From DAOUJI01 sp965224415 (GTDB lineage: Bacteria > Chloroflexota > Dehalococcoidia > Lucifugimonadales > JAGWBF01): a stretch of DNA of 64,000 nucleotides. Both the position numbers and the translations under genes were made by a program. Position 1 is the first letter of the stretch, and each line of letters opens with the position of its first letter. Shown piece after piece: positions 8,830 to 16,990 of this stretch. The stretch covers positions 298,800 to 362,799 of the forward strand of contig CBDCZB010000002.1 in NCBI GenBank assembly GCA_965224415.1, given 5' to 3'. Under the pieces are notes generated by a model. It saw nothing but the letters and a program-made list of their open reading frames with translations, did not search any database and was not told the DNA's origin.

Positions 8830-9684
8830 CTATTCTCGATCTCTATATTTTGCAATGTCCTCGTCCTTAGGAGGTCCGGGTGCGAATCTTCTGTCTAACC
8901 ATTCACGTGCTGTTACCCCTCTTTCGTCCCCTGCGGGTTCACCGGGAGTGAAGTTTGTCCTCATTGGGAAGTGGTTGGTCAGGGATTCCACGAGAATGTC
9001 TTTGTCACTTTCTGACAGCGGTTCATAGATGAGATGATCAGCCTCGAGGTGCTCGACGGTTTTTCCTTCCTCGTCAATAAGCTCCATCTTGAATCGGGGT
9101 TCCGATTTCTCCAGTTCAGCCACACGTTGCTTGAGTCGTGTGTTTTCTTTCTCCACTTCATTTTGCTCTGGCGGCCGTAGCCAACTTTCCTTGATTGGAA
9201 CCTGGGGCAATTCTAGGGATCTTGCGGCCATGATTGGTCCCCGGTCGTGGGTAAGCAGCCGGGCATCAGCGTCTGGGTTCTCCTTTCGGAACCTGTGCAA
9301 GCAACCAACTGGTCGGAACCTGTGCAAGCAACCAACTATCTGGTCGTCTGTCTTGCTGTAATCAAGGACTTCCTTCAACTCTGGGCTGGGTTGGCCTAAA
9401 CCCTCTAGCAAAAGCTTCACAATGGGTACTGAGTTATTGATTAATAGGAAGTCTTGTTCTTCTTCCGCTAGGGGAGCGAATGACTGATAAGTGGAACCGG
9501 CTCTCTTCGCAACCCGGCTGTTGCCGCGGGTCTTTTGATTGTCTATCTCTCTGGTGACCGGGCGGCAAACTATCAGATGAACTTCTTCGAATTCGGACCA
9601 TATTGACCAGTCCAACTCTGCCAGCGGTTTACACTGTATAAAAAGGTTAGTGTCTGGGAACAGGTAGAGTTTGGTCTCACTCAT
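8830..9684 (-). CDS. PIN-domain putative nuclease, truncated by TAG
   Basis: The N-terminal ~165 residues form a PIN-type RNase domain: first acidic residue in LYLFPDTNLFIQC (Asp11), RPVTREIDNQK with the second acidic residue, and later DADARLLTHDRG. Then comes a coiled coil (NEVEKENTRLKQRVAELEKSE) and a mixed region ending at KYRDRE. The gene stands alone in a small repeat-bounded segment with no antitoxin gene, so it does not look like a VapC pair. A 27-bp in-frame tandem duplication (GCLHRFRPV/GCLHRFRKE) sits near the middle. Both this and the TAG suggest decay or phase variation. A role in RNA cleavage or defence is inferred. Confidence 0.72.
   Translation of the reverse strand: MSETKLYLFPDTNLFIQCKPLAELDWSIWSEFEEVHLIVCRPVTREIDNQKTRGNSRVAKRAGSTYQSFAPLAEEEQDFLLINNSVPIVKLLLEGLGQPSPELKEVLDYSKTDDQIVGCLHRFRPVGCLHRFRKENPDADARLLTHDRGPIMAARSLELPQVPIKESWLRPPEQNEVEKENTRLKQRVAELEKSEPRFKMELIDEEGKTVEHLEADHLIYEPLSESDKDILVESLTNHFPMRTNFTPGEPAGDERGVTAREWLDRRFAPGPPKDEDIAKYRDRE
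9286..9337. repeat. 27-bp in-frame tandem duplication inside the PIN gene
   Basis: Exact 25-mers start at 9286 and 9313 (tcggaacctgtgcaagcaac and five more bases), a 27-bp period adding nine residues without changing frame. It probably arose by slippage and lies between the conserved DDQIVGCLHRF and DADARLLTHD stretches. Confidence 0.9.
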
Positions 9685-9765
9685 GTTGCCTGTTGCTCTC
9701 CTGTTTTACCCAGGATTTCCCATATTGGGAGTCTTCAGGCTCAAAGGGCAGACGCTTCCGCCTTC

Positions 9766-9924
9766 TTGCCTAGGGGTTTCCAGCGCCGCTTCCCCTTGAT
9801 ACCATTGTCTGTAGGGAGTTCCGGGACGTTCTCCAACGGGCCACCAGAGTCCTGTAACGATCTATATGCCGCAGTCCCAGACCTCAGAGGACAGCGCGCC
9901 CCTTCAGAATGCCCCAGTGGCGCA
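9766..9924. repeat. Right direct repeat of the tRNA-Thr(UGU)-linked island
   Basis: Partner of 7853-8032. It consists of a ~40-bp block around 9766-9804 (about 80 percent matched) and the 14 bases 9911-9924 that start the tRNA. The intact tRNA lies on this side, so the inserted segment would have supplied or retained the functional upstream region. Confidence 0.55.
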
Positions 9925-9986
9925 ATGGCAGCGCAGCCGACTTGTAATCGGCAGGTTGGCGGGTTCGAATCCCCCCTGGGGCTCCA
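9911..9986 (+). tRNA. tRNA-Thr (anticodon UGU)
   Basis: A full cloverleaf can be drawn: acceptor gccccag/ctggggc, D-arm with gcgc...gcgc, anticodon stem gccga/tcggc enclosing loop cttgtaa (anticodon TGT), T-arm with gttcgaat, discriminator T and an encoded CCA. It reads ACA codons. Its first 14 bases are duplicated at 8019-8032. Confidence 0.93.
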
Positions 9987-9993
9987 GACCCTT

Positions 9994-10977
9994 CTAACGG
10001 TTCTCGAAGACCGCCGCCCATAGAGGCGGCTGCCCGTCGATGACCCGTTGAATGTTCTGGAAAGCGTTGGCCGCTCGCTTGGCGAGCGACTCCATGGTGG
10101 GGCCTGCGTTGTGGGGAGTGAGGACAAGGTTGTCGGCTTTCAGGAGAGGGTCGTCAGGCTGGGGCGGCTCGTGATCCAGCACGTCGAGGCCGGCTGCTCC
10201 GATGGACCCGGTGTTCAGGGCTTCCGCCAGGGCGGGTTCGTTGATTATCCCTCCGCGGCTGGTGTTGACAATCACGGCTGATCTCTTCATCAAGTCCAAC
10301 TCGGCTTTACAGACCATGTCCCTGGTCTCCGCCGTGAGGGGAACGTGAATGGAAACCACGTCCGAAGTCCTCAGCAGCTCCTCGAACGAAACGGACTTGG
10401 CCTGAAGCTCCACTTCCTCCGCGCCGGTCACCGTGGCGTATTTGTCGAAATACTGGACCTTGGCGTCGAACCCCTTGAGCATCTTAGCAACCTTGCGGGC
10501 TATGTTTCCAAAACCAATCAGCCCCACGGTCTTGCCCTCAAGTTCGTAGACGTCCGGCTTGCGGTCCCGAGTCTCGCGCCACCCACCTTCTTTCACCAGG
10601 TTGGCGTAGTGGACCAGCCGCCGATAACACGCCAATATCAGCAGCATGGTGTGCTCGGCCACAGCAACGCTGTTGGCCCCGCCGTTGTTCGCGACAGGAA
10701 TGCCCAATTCCCCAGCCAGGGAAAGGTCGACGCGGTCATAGCCCGCCGACAAGAGCTGGACTAGTCTGCATTTTTTCGCAGCCCTGAACACCTGCTCCGA
10801 AATCCGAGCAGGCCACAGAACCAGAAAATCGGCGTCCGCCGCCAACGCGGCTTTCTTGTCGTCGTCGATGGACAGGGACGCACACGTGACTTCCATACCG
10901 GGCAAGGCTTGGGAGACCACTATATCCTGAAGCTGAGGGTCCAAGTCGCTGAGAAAAACGATTTTTGCGTCGGGCAT
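9994..10977 (-). CDS. D-2-hydroxyacid dehydrogenase (phosphoglycerate dehydrogenase-like)
   Basis: I prefer the ATG at 10977 (MPDAKIVFLSDLD, 327 aa) because the in-frame extension to 11139 lacks family character. The NAD-binding fingerprint GLIGFGNIARKVA, the catalytic Arg in VNTSRGG, the Glu in DVLDHEPPQPDDPLL and the His in LTPHNAG are all present, so the enzyme should be active. It reduces 2-keto acids or oxidises D-2-hydroxyacids with NAD; whether it is SerA or a glyoxylate/hydroxypyruvate reductase cannot be told. No ACT domain is present. Monocistronic, convergent with tRNA-Thr(UGU). Confidence 0.9.
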   Translation of the reverse strand: MPDAKIVFLSDLDPQLQDIVVSQALPGMEVTCASLSIDDDKKAALAADADFLVLWPARISEQVFRAAKKCRLVQLLSAGYDRVDLSLAGELGIPVANNGGANSVAVAEHTMLLILACYRRLVHYANLVKEGGWRETRDRKPDVYELEGKTVGLIGFGNIARKVAKMLKGFDAKVQYFDKYATVTGAEEVELQAKSVSFEELLRTSDVVSIHVPLTAETRDMVCKAELDLMKRSAVIVNTSRGGIINEPALAEALNTGSIGAAGLDVLDHEPPQPDDPLLKADNLVLTPHNAGPTMESLAKRAANAFQNIQRVIDGQPPLWAAVFENR

Positions 10978-11253
10978 GGCTTGAATGGGTCCGCCTATAG
11001 CTGGATTTTCGTGCAGTGTACCATATAGATGATACGGTCTCACCGCCTGGGTCACCTGATGCTTTCGAAGGACCGCCGCGAGATGGCGCCGGGGTAAAGG
11101 CCCTGCTTTGGGACCCTCCAACCGCTTGTAACGAAACAACGCTTTTGATACACTCTAGCGTGGCCTGATTCCGCCAGGCTCGTGTTCGTTTGCTTGTTAA
11201 GAAAAGTGGCGAATGTCGGGTGTATTGGAGAGCGGCGGGCCGTATGCTAGACT

Positions 11254-11341
11254 GGAGGAGTGGGTGAGCGGTTAATACCACCAGACTGTAAATCTGGCGC
11301 CCGAACGGGCTACGTAGGTTCGAATCCTACCTCCTCCACCA
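11254..11341 (+). tRNA. tRNA-Tyr (anticodon GUA)
   Basis: Acceptor ggaggag/ctcctcc, anticodon loop ctgtaaa (GTA), a long class II variable arm (cgcccgaacgggc), T-arm gtaggttcgaatcctac and an encoded CCA. A TATGCT box at 11243 may be its -10 element. First RNA of the tRNA-tRNA-tuf cluster. Confidence 0.95.
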
Positions 11342-11381
11342 TCCAAAGCGGGTCTATAATTTAACCAAGCAAGCAATAAGG

Positions 11382-11456
11382 GCCCACATAGCTCAGCGGT
11401 AGAGCACGTTCTTGGTAAGAACGGGGTCGGCGGTTCAATTCCGCCTGTGGGCTCCA
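11382..11456 (+). tRNA. tRNA-Thr (anticodon GGU)
   Basis: Acceptor gcccaca/tgtgggc, D-arm gctcagcggtagagc, anticodon loop ttggtaa (GGT), T-arm ggcggttcaattccgcc, discriminator T and encoded CCA. It ends 27 bp before tuf, as in the common bacterial tRNA-tuf arrangement. A TATAAT sequence at 11355-11360 could give it a separate start. Confidence 0.95.
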
Positions 11457-11483
11457 GAATAGCAGAGAATCGGAGGAAACCCC

Positions 11484-12686
11484 ATGGCAAAGCAGGCCTT
11501 TGACCGGTCGAAACCCCACATAAACGTGGGAACAATAGGACACGTGGACCACGGCAAGACAACGTTGACCGCCGCCATCACGAAAGTGCTCTCGCTGGGC
11601 AGCGGCAACACCTCATTCAGAGCTTTCGACACCATCGACAACGCTCCCGAAGAAAAGGCCCGCGGTTTGACCATCGCCATTTCCCACATCGAATACGAGA
11701 CCGCCGCACGGCACTACGCCCACGTGGACTGTCCTGGCCACGCCGACTACGTGAAGAACATGATCACCGGAGCCGCCCAGATGGACGGAGCCATTCTGGT
11801 CGTGTCCGCCCCGGACGGCCCGATGCCCCAGACCAGGGAGCACATCCTGCTGGCGCGCCAAGTGGAAGTGCCCCGGATCGTGGTCGCCCTCAACAAGGTG
11901 GACGCCATGGACGACCCGGAACTTCTGGACCTGGTGGAGCTTGAGGTGCGAGACCTGCTGAACCAGTACGATTTCCCCGGGGACGACACTCCCATAGTCC
12001 GGGTGAGCGCCCTGCGGGCCCTGGAGGGAGACTCGGGAGACCGCGACGACGAATGGGCGGCACAGATTTGGGAGCTCATGGACACGGTGGACGACTATGT
12101 CCCCCTCCCCGAGCGCATCACCGACCGGCCTTTCCTGATGCCCATCGAGGACGTGTTCGGCATCAAGGGGCGCGGCACCGTGGTCACAGGCAGGGTGGAA
12201 CGCGGCACGCTGAAAACCGGCGAGGAAGTGGAGATTGTCGGGTTCGGCGACTCCCGGAAGACCGTTGCCACCGGGCTTGAGATGTTCCACAAGAACCTGG
12301 ACCACACGGAAGCCGGCGACGCCGTGGGTATTCTCCTCCGAGGCGTGGAAAGAGAGGACGTGGAGCGGGGTCAAGTACTGGCCAAGCCCGCTTCCATCCA
12401 GCCCCACACTGCGGCCGAAGCCGAGGTCTACGTGCTGAGCATACAGGAAGGGGGGCGACACACGCCCTTCTTCAACGGCTACAAGCCTCAGTTCTATATC
12501 CGGACCTCCGACATAACCGGCGAGATTCAACTGCCCGAGGGCACCGAAATGGTGATGCCCGGCGACAACATCACGATGACCATCAAGCTGATTTCACCCA
12601 TAGCCCTGGAAGAGGGACTGCGGTTCGCCATCCGAGAGGGCGGCAGGACCGTGGGGGCCGGCGTGGTCACCAAGATAGTGGAGTAG
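11484..12686 (+). CDS. tuf: Translation elongation factor EF-Tu
   Basis: A 400-residue GTPase that delivers aminoacyl-tRNA to the ribosome in the cytoplasm. G1 is GHVDHGKTT, the switch region APEEKARGLTI, G3 DCPGHADY, G4 NKVD and G5 SALRAL; domains 2 and 3 follow (KGRGTVVTGRVERG, RTVGAGVVTKIVE). Length is normal. The ribosome site gaatcggagg precedes the ATG. It starts the tuf-rpmG-secE-nusG-rplK-rplA run, 4 bp before rpmG. No fusA or rpsG/rpsL neighbours are present. Confidence 0.98.
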   Translation: MAKQAFDRSKPHINVGTIGHVDHGKTTLTAAITKVLSLGSGNTSFRAFDTIDNAPEEKARGLTIAISHIEYETAARHYAHVDCPGHADYVKNMITGAAQMDGAILVVSAPDGPMPQTREHILLARQVEVPRIVVALNKVDAMDDPELLDLVELEVRDLLNQYDFPGDDTPIVRVSALRALEGDSGDRDDEWAAQIWELMDTVDDYVPLPERITDRPFLMPIEDVFGIKGRGTVVTGRVERGTLKTGEEVEIVGFGDSRKTVATGLEMFHKNLDHTEAGDAVGILLRGVEREDVERGQVLAKPASIQPHTAAEAEVYVLSIQEGGRHTPFFNGYKPQFYIRTSDITGEIQLPEGTEMVMPGDNITMTIKLISPIALEEGLRFAIREGGRTVGAGVVTKIVE

Positions 12687-12689
12687 ACA

Positions 12690-12860
12690 ATGGCTAAGAG
12701 AGGCGGCGACGTCAGAATAGTTTTGACCATGTCATGCACTGACTGCCGCGAACGCAATTACACCAGCAGCAAAAACCGGCGGAACGACACTCAGCGGATT
12801 GAGCTGAAGAAGTACTGTCCTCGGTGTCGTTCCCACAAGGTCCACAGGGAAGAGAGGTAA
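12690..12860 (+). CDS. rpmG: 50S ribosomal protein L33
   Basis: A 56-residue protein of the large ribosomal subunit with the zinc-type L33 pattern: CTDCRERNY and later CPRCRSH, giving four cysteines. RNYTSSKNRRND and LKKYCP are characteristic. It starts with ATG 4 bp after the tuf stop and is followed 7 bp later by secE, the usual order in bacteria. Confidence 0.93.
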   Translation: MAKRGGDVRIVLTMSCTDCRERNYTSSKNRRNDTQRIELKKYCPRCRSHKVHREER

Positions 12861-12867
12861 CGTAACC

Positions 12868-13119
12868 TTGGCCCGCTCACCTTCCGCTCGCGGACAGTCA
12901 TCGCGCAACATCATCAACCCTCAGTCTGTACGACGCGGAAACCCTCTGGAATTCTTCAGGGAGACCATCGCGGAGCTCCGAAAAGCCGTTTGGCCCACCA
13001 GGGAGGAGACGGCCCGCCTCACTGTGTACGTGATCATACTTTCCGCGTTCATAGGGGCCATCCTGGCCGGGTTGGACTACGCCTTTTCCCAGACCTTTAG
13101 CCGGTTTATTCTGGGGTAG
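12868..13119 (+). CDS. secE: Preprotein translocase subunit SecE
   Basis: An 83-residue single-span membrane protein. It has a basic N-terminal tail, the amphipathic signature FFRETIAELRKAVWPTREE and one C-terminal membrane helix (LTVYVIILSAFIGAILAG). SecE clamps SecY in the protein-export channel. I use the TTG at 12868, which gives normal length and follows rpmG by 7 bp; TTG starts recur in this operon. Confidence 0.93.
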   Translation: MARSPSARGQSSRNIINPQSVRRGNPLEFFRETIAELRKAVWPTREETARLTVYVIILSAFIGAILAGLDYAFSQTFSRFILG

Positions 13120-13169
13120 ACTCTCAATCCCTAACGACAACCTCAGGACAAGACCATCAAGGAGTCATT

Positions 13170-13727
13170 GTGTCTAGCACGACCAGCGAAGTTCGATGGT
13201 ACATAATCCACACCTACTCCGGCCAGGAGGAACGGGTGGAGAAGAACCTTAACCAGCGTGTCCAAAGCCTGGACATGAACGACAAGATATTCCGTGTGGT
13301 GGTGCCCACAGAAGAGGAGATCGTCCTCAAAGATGGAAAGAGGAAGCCGGAGCGGAAGAAGGTCTTCCCCGGCTATATCCTGGTGCAGATGACCATGGAC
13401 GACGAAAGCTGGTACGTCGTTCGTAACACCCCCGGCGTGGCGGGTTTCGTATCAACAGAGGACGAGACAGACAAACGCACCAAGCCCGTGCCCCTGGAGG
13501 ACCAGGAAGTGTCCAACATACTGAAGCAGATTGAGTCGGGCCCTCCAAAGGTGCAGGTGGGATTCCAGAAGGGCCAGATGGTCCGCATCGCGTCGGGGCC
13601 CTTCGCCGACTTCATCGGCTCGGTCAGCGACATAGACGCTTCCAAGGCCAAGATGAAGGTGTTGGTGTCTTTCTTCGGTCGGGAGACCCCCGTCGAGTTG
13701 GACTTTCTCCAGGTAGAGAAGATATAG
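13170..13727 (+). CDS. nusG: Transcription termination/antitermination factor NusG
   Basis: 185 residues with the NGN domain (RWYIIHTYSGQEERVEKNL, RKVFPGYILVQM, WYVVRNTPGVAGFV) and a C-terminal KOW domain (GQMVRIASGPFADFIGSV). It binds RNA polymerase and links it to Rho or the ribosome. The start is GTG with GGAG eight bases upstream. It lies between secE and rplK as in most bacteria. Confidence 0.97.
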   Translation: MSSTTSEVRWYIIHTYSGQEERVEKNLNQRVQSLDMNDKIFRVVVPTEEEIVLKDGKRKPERKKVFPGYILVQMTMDDESWYVVRNTPGVAGFVSTEDETDKRTKPVPLEDQEVSNILKQIESGPPKVQVGFQKGQMVRIASGPFADFIGSVSDIDASKAKMKVLVSFFGRETPVELDFLQVEKI

Positions 13728-13736
13728 GAGACCCAG

Positions 13737-14162
13737 TTGGCAAAGAAGGTTCGGGCAATAATCAAGCTTCAACTTCAAGCCGGAAAGGCAACGCCGGCGC
13801 CCCCCGTCGGGCCGGCGTTGGGTCAGCACGGCGTGAACATCATGGGATTCGTCAAAGAGTACAACGAACGCACCGCATCCCAGGCCGGGACCATCATCCC
13901 CGTCCACATCACCGTGTTCGAGGACCGCTCCTTCAACTTCGTGACTCGGACTCCGCCCGCGTCTGAGCTTCTGAGGCAGGCGGCGGGGGTTGAGAAGGGC
14001 GAAGCGCGCGCCGGCCACAGCAATGTGGGAACGGTGTCCAGAGACGCCGTGCGCAGCATCGCCTCGAACAAGTTCAACGACCTGAACGCCGCAGACATTG
14101 ACGCGGCGGTGAAAATCATAGAAGGCACCGCCCGAAGCATGGGCATAAAGATAGAGGAATAG
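13737..14162 (+). CDS. rplK: 50S ribosomal protein L11
   Basis: 141 residues, with KVRAIIKLQLQAGKATPAPP, GPALGQHGVNIMGFVKEYN and the C-terminal rRNA-binding GTVSRDAVRSIASNKFNDLNA. L11 forms the GTPase-associated centre with 23S rRNA. The start is TTG, 10 bp after nusG, with GGAG in the gap. It is followed 4 bp later by rplA. Confidence 0.97.
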   Translation: MAKKVRAIIKLQLQAGKATPAPPVGPALGQHGVNIMGFVKEYNERTASQAGTIIPVHITVFEDRSFNFVTRTPPASELLRQAAGVEKGEARAGHSNVGTVSRDAVRSIASNKFNDLNAADIDAAVKIIEGTARSMGIKIEE

Positions 14163-14166
14163 TGCA

Positions 14167-14880
14167 ATGGTAAAACGCAGCCGCCGCTACTTGGCAGCGA
14201 GGGAAAAGATAGACCCGGAAAAGGACTACCCGCCCGAGGAGGCCTTGTCCCTCCTCAGGGAAGTGTCTTCGGTCAAGTTCGACGAAACCGTCGAACTACA
14301 CCTGCGCACCGGGGCTGACACGCGCCACGCCGACCAGATGGTCAGGGGTGTGACCGTCCTGCCCCACGGGCTGGGCAAGGAGACCCGGGTTCTGGTGTTC
14401 GCCAACGGGGAAGCTGCGGACATCGCACGGCAGGCGGGAGCCGACTACGTGGGAGAAGACGACCTTATCCAGCGCATCGAAGGCGGATGGGTGGAGTTCG
14501 ACGTGGGACTTGCCGTACCCGACGTAATGTCCAAGATAGGCAGGCTGGGGCGAGTCCTGGGACGAAGGGGGCTGATGCCCAACCCCAGAACGGGCACCAT
14601 GGTGCAGGCCAGGGACTTGCCCCGCACCATCGACGAAGCCAAGAAGGGCCGTCTGGAGTACCGCACCGACCGCACATCCATCATCCACTGCCCGGTGGGC
14701 AAGATGTCGATGTCCGACGAGGCGCTCCTGGGCAACGTGGCATCTCTCATGGACTCAGTGAACAGATCGCGCCCTGCGGCCATAAAGGGCGCTTTCATCC
14801 GATCGGCCTTCCTTACGTCGTCCATGGGGCCCAGCATCAAGCTGGACCTCACGGCGCTCTCGTCGATGAGGGCCGACTAG
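14167..14880 (+). CDS. rplA: 50S ribosomal protein L1
   Basis: 237 residues, typical L1 length. Landmarks are EALSLLREVSSVKFDETVELHLR, GLGKETRVLVFANGE, the signature LGRRGLMPNPRTGT and the C-terminal GPSIKLDL. L1 binds 23S rRNA at the L1 stalk and usually represses its own L11-L1 mRNA. Its end is followed within 26 bp by a transposase relic on the opposite strand, which separates it from rplJ. Confidence 0.97.
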   Translation: MVKRSRRYLAAREKIDPEKDYPPEEALSLLREVSSVKFDETVELHLRTGADTRHADQMVRGVTVLPHGLGKETRVLVFANGEAADIARQAGADYVGEDDLIQRIEGGWVEFDVGLAVPDVMSKIGRLGRVLGRRGLMPNPRTGTMVQARDLPRTIDEAKKGRLEYRTDRTSIIHCPVGKMSMSDEALLGNVASLMDSVNRSRPAAIKGAFIRSAFLTSSMGPSIKLDLTALSSMRAD

Positions 14881-14905
14881 AGGACAGGGCAAAGATCGTG
14901 TTGCC

Positions 14906-16060
14906 TCAAATGGCAATGTTGTCCAGGGTCTGGGTTGAGCCGTTGTTTTCCGCCATGATCCACAGGCGTTCTTGCTCCCTCTGGATTTGTCTTAAAAGCC
15001 CGGCCGGATTCAACCGGCAATACAAGTCCTCCATCTCTTCTCTTAGTTCCCCGCTAAGCGCACCGTGTTCCAGCAGCCTTCGGTAGGGAGCCTTGGCTAT
15101 GTCATAGACCTTGTGGACTCGAGCCCCATGGAGCGTCTTCTCCTGGAGCTGCATCGTCGGCTGGAAGAAGTTCACGTAGAGCCCCGCCAGACGGTAGGCG
15201 CGCTTCAGCTGCTCCAGAGCCTCTTTGCTGCGATACTGTTCGTAGCCGTGAGCCTTCGAACCACCGACCGATTCTTTTGCTCGACGTGGGCGCCGTCGTT
15301 CCTCTTGTAGAACCTGGAACGGGTGAACCTGATCCCCTTCCTTCGGCAGCAGTCGTACAGCTTGTGGTTGATGAACTCGCAGCCGTTGTCCGAGTCGATC
15401 CCCAGGAGGCGGAATGGCAGCCTTTTGGCCGATGTGGTGTATAGCGCCGCCCACCCGTTCCTGACCCTTCCCCAGCGCCCCGCGGCATTCCACCCATCCG
15501 GTGGCCACGTCCACCGCGCTCAGAGTGTCCAGGTAGAACCCCTCGGTCGAATCCCCCAAGTGGGCCACCAGGTCCATCCTAAGAACCCTGGTCGGTTATC
15601 ATCCCGCTCGGCGAAGGTCCGGATGGGCCTGGCCGCCTTCAAGAGGCTGCCAGGCTTGGGCGTGCCGAAGGGCCGCCGCAGTCCCCGGCGACGGTGGGGC
15701 TTGAGGAGCCGGTCTATGGTGGCTGCGCTCATCTCTTCCACCTGCCTTCTAACCTCCGCCTCTAGGACCAGTTCGCCATGCCGCTCCAAGGCCCCCGCCA
15801 ACTCCCCCAAGAAGGGTTGCAGCCTCTTGCCGCACATCCGGTCCCCGGCTTCCCAAACGGCCCTCAAGCCCCTCACAGCCTCCGGGCCGTACTTCCTAGG
15901 TCGAGGCCGGTTCTTGCCAGGAGAAGGACCTGGGCGAGTCCTCAAGGCACGGATCAGGGACTTGCGGTGACACCCGGTGACCTGCGCCGCTTCGTCCAGG
16001 AGTCTTCCCTTTTCTTTCCGGTCGGCCTTAGCGCACCTCTCTCTTATCGCTTTCTAACAC
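14906..16060 (-). pseudogene. Degenerate integrase-core (DDE) transposase, several frameshifts
   Basis: Pieces of one transposase appear in successive minus-strand frames. From 15945 downward: KYGPEAVRGLRAVWEA, CGKRLQPFL, IDRLLKPHRRRGL, KPGSLLKAARPIRTFAERD. Then at 15577: DLVAHLGDSTEGFYL and DVATGWVECR. In a third frame near 15400: LPFRLLGIDSDNGCEFINH, with the second catalytic Asp. Back in the 15577 frame: LYVNFFQPTMQL. Upstream of 15945 the expected N-terminus (KEKGRLLDEAAQVTGCHRK) is also there but broken. At least three indels make it non-functional. Imperfect inverted ends with tgttgcc motifs lie near 14890-14925 and 16100-16140. Confidence 0.85.
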
Positions 16061-16160
16061 TCCATCACACTGCCTACGCGTCAGTCCACCCTCCCGCAAC
16101 ACTGCTTGCGAGGCAACGATGCCCTCTTCGGCAACATTTATTATGAGTCGTTTCGGAATC

Positions 16161-16190
16161 TTGACAGGGCGGCTCTGCCGAGGTTACTCT
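16161..16190 (+). promoter_or_regulatory. Possible promoter for rplJ-rplL
   Basis: A perfect -35 hexamer TTGACA (16161-16166) is followed after 18 bp by TACTCT (16185-16190), a weak -10. It sits just past the transposase relic, where a fresh start would be needed if the relic blocks read-through from rplA. It may be native or provided by the insertion. Confidence 0.4.
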
Positions 16191-16271
16191 GTTCTGACAA
16201 TAGAATAATCGAACCTGAGACAGCGGGTCCTCCAGAGCGAGGTTAATGAACGCGCCCGCCGAGGCGAGTAA

Positions 16272-16323
16272 GCAGGCAAACCCTGCACGGGTGAAAAATC
16301 CCCACGCGTCGGCGCGGGGATTT
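16272..16323 (+). promoter_or_regulatory. rplJ leader with attenuator-like hairpin
   Basis: Upstream of rplJ, gcagg/cctgc (16272-16286) forms a small hairpin. Next, aaatcccc (16296-16303) pairs with ggggatt t at 16316-16323, with extra cgc/gcg pairs inside, followed by cttaattt. The position and G+C-rich stem are what an L10-leader attenuator would show. In many bacteria L10(L12)4 binds such a leader; a match to that family is inferred only. Confidence 0.5.
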
Positions 16324-16384
16324 CTTAATTTCAGGCAGGCCCGAGCGGCAGGAACCGATACGAACGCAAGAGGTCTAATCTGAT

Positions 16385-16945
16385 ATGCCGACGCAGAAGA
16401 AAATTGACCAGGTTGAGGAGCTTCGCGAGAAGTTCAGTTCCTGCTCCATCGCCGTAGCCACCGACCCCACGGGGTTGAACGTCAACGCCATGACGGACCT
16501 CAGGCTCAGGCTGCGGGAGAAGAGCGTTGAGTACCGGATCATCAAGAACACTCTCAGTCTCCTGGCCGCCGACCAGGCCCAACGCTCTGACATCAAGGAG
16601 ATAGTCCAAGGCCCCACCGGCATGGCCTTCGGATACGACGACCCCGTGGACGCGGCCAAGGCTCTGACCGAATACATAAGGGCCACCCGGTCGACCCTGG
16701 CTATACGGGGAGGCGCCCTGAACGGGCGTGTGCTGTCTAGTGAAGAAATAACGGCTCTCTCCAACCTGCCGCCCAGGGACCAGCTGGTGGCCCAGCTGCT
16801 GGCGCAGGTGCAAGCCCCCCTGTCTGGCCTTCTGGGGCAGCTCCAAGCGCCCCTGAACGGCTTGGTGAACGTTCTCAACGGACCCATATTGGCCCTGAGC
16901 ATGCTCCTTCAGCAGAGGGCAGACCAACTCCGGGCCGAGTCCTAG
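16385..16945 (+). CDS. rplJ: 50S ribosomal protein L10
   Basis: 186 residues. N-terminal KKIDQVEELREKFSS, then VNAMTDLRLRLREKSVEYRIIKNTLSLLAAD, GPTGMAFGYDDP and a C-terminal helix that carries L12 dimers. L10 anchors the stalk on 23S rRNA. Preceded by a structured leader and followed by rplL after 45 bp. Confidence 0.95.
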   Translation: MPTQKKIDQVEELREKFSSCSIAVATDPTGLNVNAMTDLRLRLREKSVEYRIIKNTLSLLAADQAQRSDIKEIVQGPTGMAFGYDDPVDAAKALTEYIRATRSTLAIRGGALNGRVLSSEEITALSNLPPRDQLVAQLLAQVQAPLSGLLGQLQAPLNGLVNVLNGPILALSMLLQQRADQLRAES

Positions 16946-16990
16946 GACAACACTACAAACAGCCAAAGGTAAACAATCTAGGAGGATGAT

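Noticed and set aside
8830..9684. VapBC toxin-antitoxin pair
   Set aside because: The PIN protein is long, has a coiled coil and no adjacent antitoxin gene.
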